Shown here piece by piece: positions 56,723 to 64,000 of a stretch of 64,000 bases of DNA (its first letter is position 1; the number at the start of each line of letters is the position of its first letter). The stretch is from Gnetum montanum (Eukaryota; Streptophyta; Gnetopsida; Gnetales; Gnetaceae), in assembly GCA_015680685.1 (NCBI GenBank), contig MNCI01029357.1:444153-508152 (forward strand), read 5' to 3'. A program made the position numbers and the translations under genes. Below the pieces are notes generated by a model, which saw only the letters and a list, made by a program, of their open reading frames with translations, was not told the DNA's origin and searched no databases.

Positions 56723-57137
56723 ACTTAGAGAGGTAATTTTTGGTGGTGTCCAAAGAGGTGGGATTTGGCGACATTGGAGGGGATTTTCAATAGTGTTGGA
56801 AGGTGGTTTTTGGCAATGTTGGAGGTGGTTTTTGATGGTGCTAGATGGCAGTGGTAGGTGCAATAGTGGGTAGTGATAGGCATATCATGGTGGTAGGCAG
56901 AAGGGGAAGCACAACAGTTGTGAGGCACATGATTATAGGGAATGCCCAACAAAAGGAGGATGATTCCTAGTAGCTAGTCATTGGGCACACATGATTCCAA
57001 AAGGTGGTTTTAGGTCATGTTGGTTGTAGGCCATGGTGGAGGATAGTAGTGATTGAAGACTATGTGATGGAGGATGATGGTAGTAGGGCTATAGTAGTGG
57101 CCCTAAAGGCAGATGATGGCAATGGCCAACATAAAGG
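56723..57137. other. GT/GGT-rich stretch without a gene
   Basis: Many GGTGGT, TTGGAGG and GATGG words and repeated GATGGTG. No recognised feature. Confidence 0.4.
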
Positions 57138-57592
57138 TGTCGGGGGGGGGGGGGGGGGGGGGCACGAACAAAGATAGTGTTTATTCATAACAAATATTGT
57201 AGTAGTTGTAATAAGAACAGAAAGGAAAAGTTGTAATTAAGATCCAAAAGGATGCATTATAATAACAAGCATGTCTCTCAAGGTCATAGAGTTATAGAGT
57301 TGATAAAGACAAGTAATATGTTCTTGGTGAAGCAAGATAGAAAGATGACTAGCCATACCTTTTGGCCAATTACAAGCCTAACCATGGTGGTAGTGTTGGA
57401 TTGCCTCTAAGGGTTAGATCCTAAAGGAAGATAACCCCAAAGGACACTCAAATCATAACCTAGATACATCATTCAATATTAATAAAACATTTTTTTAATT
57501 TTCCTTTTGTAATTATCTTTTTTTTATACACATAATATTGAATGTTACAAATATTTGATGTTCTTCATGACATCCAAGAATAAGATGTTACA
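57138..57592 (+). repeat. 5' LTR of element G
   Basis: It starts TGTCG, runs into 21 G, and ends AAGATGTTACA. Shared with the right LTR: TTGTAATTAAGAT, GCCTAACCATGGTG.TAGTGTTG, AAGGAAGATAAC and CCTAGATACAT.ATTC.ATATTAATAAA. Confidence 0.75.
57142..57162. repeat. Poly-G run (21 G)
   Basis: Uninterrupted G tract near the LTR start. The other LTR has TCCCCATTCCC there. It may be real or a sequencing or assembly artefact. Confidence 0.95.
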
Positions 57593-59679
57593 TTTGATAT
57601 TGGAGCAAATCAAAACCGAAAGACTAATCAACATTAAGAACCAACTACAATCCATTTATGAACCATAGATCCATAACCCAAGAAGAACCACAAACTACAC
57701 TAGATGCATCTATTTCAAAATATAATTCTTTGATAATATTCATGAAGAACTAAGTTTAGAACACATATCTGTAAGAGAACCATGAATGTGCATCATGTTC
57801 AAGATGGATCTTATCAACCAATAAGATTCCTTCTTGGAGACTTTCATGGATATCAGTGACCAAAACATCCTGTTACACTATAATAAGATACATTAACTAT
57901 AAGAGATATTGGTGATATAAGAACATACTAGTCTAGATAACTCTTAGCCATCTTGTAATATTGTTAGAATGTTGATTAATTAAGGTTATTATTAAGTTCT
58001 TCCAAAAGGTTAGTAGCCATGACTTAAGCCTTAGTACTTTTCCTCTTTTGGAACATATCATCCACCTCTACCTAGGACTTATGCATTGGTAAGTTTAAGC
58101 AATTCAACCTCATCATAAGATTTTCTTATTCTTATTTCAATCAATATGGGTTATTACCAAAAGATTCATAGGAAATCCAATACTTAGTGGATATTGTTGT
58201 GATGTGTTACTTTGATAACCTTCTCCTTAGTACCTTACTAGGGTATAATCATGATGCAAGGAGATAGGCCTACATCATGCTTTCAAAATTGTAAAGATAT
58301 ATGTCTTTAATTTTTCTTCAATAGTTGCTATATCATTTATAATGGAATCCATGTCACTTCAAATTCTATATGTTTCCCATATGTTACCCTAGTAGACAAT
58401 GTGTGATATTCCACCTCATTAATATTTCCCATAGCATCTTATTCTAGTATATGCATGATGCTTATATGTTAAATTTTTATCCCAAAATTGGTTATGAATA
58501 ATAATAGAGTTTTAAGTTACCTATAAATCCTCATGTTACTTTTATGTCAATGTATTAATACCCAATAAAGCAAAATAAGCTATTTTTATCCTTTAAATCT
58601 TGATAATCCAACTTAGCTTTTGAACCCTGAAACCATGCCCAATTCTTAGTACTCATCAAGATTATCCCAATAGTACAAATTTTGTTCCAATCAAACTTAT
58701 AGTTTGATAGATATTGCTATTCATAGTTTCTCAATATGCATGCCTAAATAAAATAATATATTAATTAACACATTAATTAATTTTAATTATTAAAAAATTT
58801 CAAAATTTTAGTCCTAGGAATATAACCTAAAACCTCTTGTTAATCAAACAAACTTTCATACATCATCCTGCAAATCACCATATCAATTGCCTAGGTAAGG
58901 TTGATTAAAATAATATTAAAATATTTTTAAAAAATATAATGTCCAAATTTTGGAGGTTTGGAATTAAACTCATGACATACAAGTTTCCAACCTAAAGTCT
59001 TAAGGTTTGCCCCACTAACCATCAAGGCAAAACAACTAGTTGTTAAATTAAGAACTACTTTTTATATATAATATTAATTTAAATAATAATAATAAAAAAT
59101 AAGATATATACTTTTTTAAAAAAATAACAATAAAATAAATTTAAAGAAATTATTATTTTTGGACTTTATCCCTAACCTTTAGGGTTATGACCTAATTGCT
59201 AGGTGTCTACCTTACTACACTATTACATGGCAAGGCCACAAGGCCTCACCACACCACATCACTACCAACCATGCCACTGTACAAATCATGGCTAGATAGA
59301 TGGTTACATTGTCTTGGCAAGCTACTCTTCTATGTACTCTCCACCATTTAATATTTAATACTCTTTGCCACTTACCACCATGCATTCTTCACTCATCATT
59401 GCATCTTATTCATTACCTATCATCACAAGTTCTTCATCACCTACACTTTGTCTACCTCTTCCATCATCACCCTACCTTCCTACTACAATATCATTAGCAC
59501 TACTACTGCCTTCTCTGGTGACCATGCACATCATTTGCATCATTGAATATTATCTCCTTTGGCAACTGCAAACATTGTTAGTACCTTTAGATACTACCTA
59601 TTTGGGTGACCTCAATCACTGGTAGCATTGTTGGATATTACCTCCTTTGATGATTTCAACATCCAAAAATTTTTCATTA
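57593..59679. other. Decayed interior of element G
   Basis: AT-rich, no protein motifs. The 59300-59625 open frames lie in a low-complexity CAT/CAC/CTT-rich patch and are not convincing. Confidence 0.4.
58958..59025 (-). repeat. tRNA-like SINE head
   Basis: On the minus strand TGGTTAGTGG (A box, 59012-59021) is followed 52 bases on by AGTTTAATTCC (B box, 58960-58970), again with C-to-T drift. Confidence 0.45.
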
Positions 59680-60110
59680 GGTCATGAGAAAAATTCAAAA
59701 GGATCATCAATTGATGAAAAATTTAAAAATTCATTAGGTGATAAAAAAATTTGAATTTCATGTTTTATGTGAGTTCAAAAATTAAAATATTAAAATGTAG
59801 ATAAAAATTGACAACTAGCTAAATTCATAGGTTTCTAGCAACTAAGATAAAAATTTTGTAATCAAGCATGCTCACCCTTGAGCAGTACTAGGATAGGTGA
59901 ACTTGTGGGAAGTCTTGCATTTCATGCCCAAACTTTTGGATTTTGAAAGACAAAAATTTTGATTTTAGAATTCTTTTTCGATGAACAAAGAGTCATTTCC
60001 AAACGATTTTAACCTTTTGGACACAATGGAGAAGGAAGATCTACTCCACAAAGCTCAAAAAATTAGTTTTTACTCTTGTCCTAAAAACTATGCCTTAAGA
60101 CCCTCGAAAG
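59680..60110 (+). repeat. Second 5S rRNA-bearing, Cassandra-like LTR segment
   Basis: 59858-59930 reads AAGCATGCTCACCCTTGAGC, then AGTACTAGGATAGGTGAACT and TGTGGGAAGTCTTGCATTTC, the 3' half of plant 5S rRNA with its internal promoter boxes. Flanking homology to 56170-56560 covers at least 150 bp on each side. No gag follows, so this is a solo LTR or a terminal-repeat element lacking proteins. Not a functional 5S gene: the first 45 bases of 5S are unrecognisable. Confidence 0.65.
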
Positions 60111-62059
60111 CTCAATTTAGCATAACCTGGGTATATAATATCCACTTTTAATATATGAATAGTTATTTCTAATATTTTTCAACCTTCTCAACTTAATGCT
60201 AATGTCAAATTAATAATTTAGATATCTAATAATTGGGTGTTACCATATATCATTTCTTAAGAGACCATAACATAGATTAATTAACCATGCCTAACAATTT
60301 AATTATTGATACTAATAGATCTATCCTATTGGGCCATCTTGGATCTTAAGATCATGTGCTTAGCCTCTATAGATAGATACTCCTAGGTCACTAATTCCTA
60401 GTGTGTCATTACTTATACTACTTCAATTAGTGTTCTAAGAAGATAGAAAGGCCATTAAGAGTCTAGGTAATATAGCTAATTATTACTGAACTAAAAAATT
60501 AATCTTGAAAATTAGTTGGTAAACTAGAATGGTTAATAAGATGTATACCAATTTAGCTTGCAACTAGATCATGCAGCAAAACATCTCATAATCTTGTTCC
60601 AATAAGGTATATGATACCAATGAAGAGAAATGATCTAAGATAGAATCCAAGAATAAGAATGAAAGTTGTAACATAAAATGTACTTACAAGATTCCTAGAA
60701 GATAACATTTGCTATGTTCACCTTGGGCCTTGGATTGACATGACTATTGATACCCATGCTTCCTAGCAAAATTACAAGTTTTGAATGTTGATGTTTTATG
60801 CCTACAAGAAGTCTTTCCATGGAAATTGCTATACCAATTCTAATCAAATTTGAAATAAGAAAGGAATATGGCAAATTTACAAGAAGAAAAGTTCTGGTAG
60901 AAGTTCTTCTTTTGAGCCATACAAATTGGCCTAATATAGAAACCACAAATTGGATGATTACATGATCTCTTACAAAAAATCCATGTTTAAGTTAGTACAA
61001 ATGTTTAAATGGATATTAGAACATATGATTTTCAAAATTCTAGAATTTCAAGTCATGGAAAAGAAAGAGCTATCTAGATTCTAGAGAAGCCATATAGCCT
61101 TGGCATTGGTATTTAAAATTTAGTCATAAAAAATACATATATGTATGATCAAGACACATTGAATTGTTAAATTAACATGTCTAGACATTAGATTTTCTTA
61201 AGTGACCTACTTGATTAACCAAATAAAGCTTGAAGAATAAGTTATTCCTAACCCATATTGATCTTAATCCAGTACCATTCATCCTCTATGGAAACTTTAA
61301 TGTGAAAGTTGAAAGTAGTGTTTATCAATTATTAAAATATAGATGTGTAAAAGAATACTTAGAATAATAATCTAATTTGAAGAAGATATTCCCATCAATT
61401 TAAAATGTAATTCCATTGGCCAGTGCATATTCTTCTTACTTTGAATTTTTAATATATAAGTAAAACCCTAGAATTCAAGAACAAATGATGTTAATGGACG
61501 ATACTCATCAAGAACTACAATTCAACAACTATGTTGCCATAACTACTGAAGATAGATTAACATTATTCTTCATTAAGATCCTAGAATATATTTGGTATGA
61601 TGCTCAATTCTTCCAAGTTACTGAGCTGCTAGAGTTAATTCCTAAGTAAGAAGTTGAGAAGCAAGGTCAAGCCATAACATCCCAAATAAGGTTATCCAAT
61701 CATATATCCATTATNGAGTATTTTTCCTACCTTCACTTGGATAACCATGTATAAGTTGCACTTTGCATGATCTTGTTTAGGACTAATGATTGATGATTGG
61801 TAGATGTTTAATTCACCTCTAATCATTACCTATAGATGAAGGTAAGTATTATTAAAATAAGATTTAGTTTCCACATATTCTTATTACTTATATTTTATTT
61901 GTAGAATAAGTAGCAGAACATTAAAATATTTTAACCTATTTCATAAGGAAAAATCAAAATATTGGAATATTAAGCATGAAAGAAACACTAAAGTTGGAAA
62001 AGGATCATGAACATGGACTCATTTAAGAATAAATGAAACCTAAGTAGGGTATATTTTCA
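60111..62059. other. AT-rich interior of element G, no gene seen
   Basis: No coding motif. A single N lies at 61715. Confidence 0.4.
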
Positions 62060-62571
62060 TGTCCCCATTCCCAAATGGTGTCATTCTAGAACAATGATGA
62101 TGTCTCTTCATAATAAATGTTGTAATTATTATAATAACACCTGAAAGAGAAACTTGTAATTAAGATTCGAAGGGTACATTATAATAACAAACATGTTTTT
62201 TTATGTAACCTTTAGGGTCTTGATCTAAGGTATTTATACCTAGGCATTAGATATCATATTAGCATAGAATTACAAAGCCATTAAAGGTAAGTAATAGGTA
62301 TTAGGTGAAGTAGGACATAAAGGTGACTTGCCATCCCTACTAGCTAGTTACATGCCTAACCATGGTGATAGTGTTGAATTTCCTGTAAAGGTTAGATGCC
62401 AAAGGAAGATAACTACAAGGAACCCTTAGAGCATGACCTAGATACATTATTCCATATTAATAAAGTATTTCTATTTTCCTTCTATATTTTCCTTGTTATT
62501 TTCCTTACACATAATGTTCAATGCTTTAAATATTTGACATTTAGCATGATATCTTGAAATGGGATGTTATG
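62060..62571 (+). repeat. 3' LTR of element G
   Basis: It starts TGTCCCCATTCCC and ends GGGATGTTATG. A TATA-like GGTATTTATACC lies at 62229-62240. About 57 bp longer than the left copy owing to indels. Confidence 0.72.
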
Positions 62572-63892
62572 ATATATATCTCTTTATCTCTATTTATTTT
62601 TATATCTCTTTATTAATTTTATTCTTTCCTCTCTTTATTTTTACTATGCTAATAAGGATTAAGTAAATTTTCTCTACATCAATGAGGGTATGTTAGGAGT
62701 TCCAAGTTGGAACATGGTGAAAATTTTATCTATGGCATTCTTTCAACCATCATTTATGTAAGATCTATTCATGCTTCTCTTTTGCAACATAGCACCATCC
62801 TCATGATACTTGTATCGATAATATCCTATCATTCTACTTTTTTCTTTAATTTTATTATTCCCTATTATCTAAGTATCTTTTTATCATTATTGACTATCTC
62901 ATCATCCTTAGCATTTATCAATTACATTAGCTCCATCAACATTGTTAGCATCTATTTATCATCCTTTATAGCTCTATTTAGCTTTATTAGCAACATCATT
63001 TTAGCATTATCTTCATGACTAGCTTTAGCATAATCTCTCTATCTTCTTAATGAATCTTCCTTTAGCTATTCAACAACATCCATTAAGAGAAGATAATTTT
63101 ATACCCATTTTTTTATCTTCCTTAGCTATGGAGAAGCTTAAATACTCTTCTACCATGACTTCATCATGTTTAAGCTTCCTTTATTCCATTTGAAAAAATG
63201 TTAAGCCTCTTTTAGTGGTCCTTCTTTAGTTCATTACATTCTTCACATCACAAGTAATGTCTAGCATTATTTTAAACATCACAAGAAGCATTAGCATCAT
63301 CATAAGTATTATTAGAAGTAATGTCCTGTATCATCACCAATATTAACTTCTACATCAATATTAGCAAAAATAGGCTAGTGATATCATCTTCAAAATTAGC
63401 ATTAATTTACAATATTTGAAATAATCTTTAATCTATAAACAATTGGCCCTAGCCCTCATTTTAAAAAAATTTTGACAGTTTATCATTTTCATCAATCAAG
63501 AAATATCTTGTATCTTGTTATCATCTTATCTATTTCTAGCATCATTTCTATCCATTCATCATTAATGAGTTATAATTCACGAAACATGTTTACCTATTAC
63601 CTATATTCTATTAAGAGTTAAAGAGCAACAATATTTCTAAATCAGTGATACCATGTTATTATCAATGATATCATCTTCATCTCTCTAACACTAATCTCTT
63701 AGTGTTTTTGTTTGGCTTCATAGTTTTTTTTTTGGCTTCTTTAACATACATGTTATTCTTTGTTATCATTTTAATCCTTCCATTTATTGCTCATATTCCT
63801 ATTTTTCTCTTAATTAGCCACATTTTTCAATTAGTTCTCCTTTTTTATTCCATTTTTTCAAATTTCCATTAGAATCAATAACCAATGCTTAT
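62572..63892. other. AT-rich, (ATC/TTAGC)-rich simple-sequence DNA
   Basis: Dense TTAGCATTATC, ATCATCA and TCTTCCTTAGC words at 62890-63420. Long hydrophobic open frames here, such as 62707-63018, arise from this composition. No feature called. Confidence 0.5.
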
Positions 63893-64000
63893 TGATGAAT
63901 CATGTTTTAACTAGCTCTGATATCGGAGCATTGATATTGAATACCTAATGTTTGAGCCCAAGATGTGATGTTGAATATCCAATATTGTAGGGTATATGCC
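63893..64000 (+). repeat. Left end of an element-1-family LTR
   Basis: TGATGAATCATGTTTTAACT, then CTCTGATATCGG, TTGATATTGAATACC and GAATATCCAATATTG parallel the first 110 bp of the LTRs at 4841 and 12672. It runs off the window. Confidence 0.78.

Larger units (their letters stand above)
57138..62571 (+). mobile_element. LTR element G (tRNA-Met primed), unclassified
   Basis: Two direct LTRs (57138-57592 and 62060-62571) flank about 4.5 kb. A primer-site-like TTTGATATTGGAGCA follows the left LTR, close to TTTGGTATCAGAGCA of tRNA-Met. No gag or pol motif survives in the interior, which contains a SINE head (58958-59025), a CAT/CAC-rich patch (59215-59640) and the second 5S-bearing segment (59680-60110). 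No target duplication is apparent (AAAGG and ATATA flanks). Confidence 0.65.

Noticed and set aside
59300-59625. His/Leu/Pro-rich open frames on the plus strand
   Set aside because: Low-complexity CAT/CAC/CTT composition, overlapping in two frames.
59858-59930. A functional 5S rRNA gene
   Set aside because: Only the 3' half is recognisable, with substitutions in the promoter boxes, and it is embedded in a longer dispersed repeat.
62707-63018. 103-residue hydrophobic open frame resembling a membrane protein
   Set aside because: Generated by Ile/Ser/Leu codons of ATC/TTA-rich simple sequence; no codon structure or homologue recognised.
1-64000. CRISPR array, phage, bacterial operon or organellar DNA
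   Set aside because: No spaced identical repeats, no bacterial-style gene packing, no rRNA or organelle gene motifs anywhere.

Overview
The window looks like heterochromatic, transposon-filled nuclear DNA of a land plant. The grounds are tRNA-Asp and tRNA-Met primed Ty3/gypsy LTR elements, tRNA-headed SINE fragments, 5S rRNA-bearing LTRs, plant-type germin-like and histone H3 gene fragments, very low CpG outside one island, and deep nesting of old insertions. A large-genome seed plant, possibly a gymnosperm, fits; that is an inference without any database search. I see no intact host gene and no bacterial, organellar or CRISPR content.

Layout. 1-374: end of an LTR. 375-3343 (-): decayed Tat/Ogre-like gag. 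4841-13558 (+): Athila-like element 1 with two 887-bp LTRs, a tRNA-Asp primer site, a gag and a long 3' coiled-coil ORF, but no pol. 14477-14842: assembly gap. 14843-19052 (-): chromovirus-like element E (gag and protease only). 19269-22812 (+): 3' half of an element related to element 1. 23231-25130 (+): 5' LTR, primer site and gag remnant of another. 25131-26138 (+): E-type LTR. 26520-27117 (-): LINE ORF1-like remnant. 28472-28860: the only CpG-rich island, with a TATA box reading leftward. 29420-30552 (+): Tat-like integrase, cut by an LTR element (30553-32043, -). 33041-34056 (-): chromovirus integrase. 34697-35158 (+): fragments of a germin-like gene and a histone H3 gene.

37085-56560 is one old chromovirus (element C, -) split by two younger Athila-like elements: A (37311-44643, gag and protease only) and B (44829-54689, gag, protease, RT, RNase H and integrase). 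B has a perfect 5-bp target duplication, CTTGG, and the chromovirus protease frame continues across it. The presumed 5' LTR of C carries a 5S rRNA-like segment in the same orientation as its gag, and a second copy lies at 59.68-60.11 kb inside element G (57138-62571, +). A 5S-derived promoter in an LTR is the hallmark of Cassandra terminal-repeat elements, which encode no proteins, so its position in front of a gypsy gag is the most interesting lead here.

The elements would have worked in the standard way: Gag packages the RNA, protease matures the polyprotein, RT/RNase H copies it from the tRNA primer and the polypurine tract, and integrase inserts it. Every copy in the window is disabled. 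Most internal stops sit where Gln is expected (CAG/CAA to TAG/TAA), and the primer sites differ from the tRNA complement only by transitions. Both point to long-term cytosine methylation and deamination. Elements 1, A and E have each lost pol but kept gag, so B-like relatives would have had to supply their enzymes.
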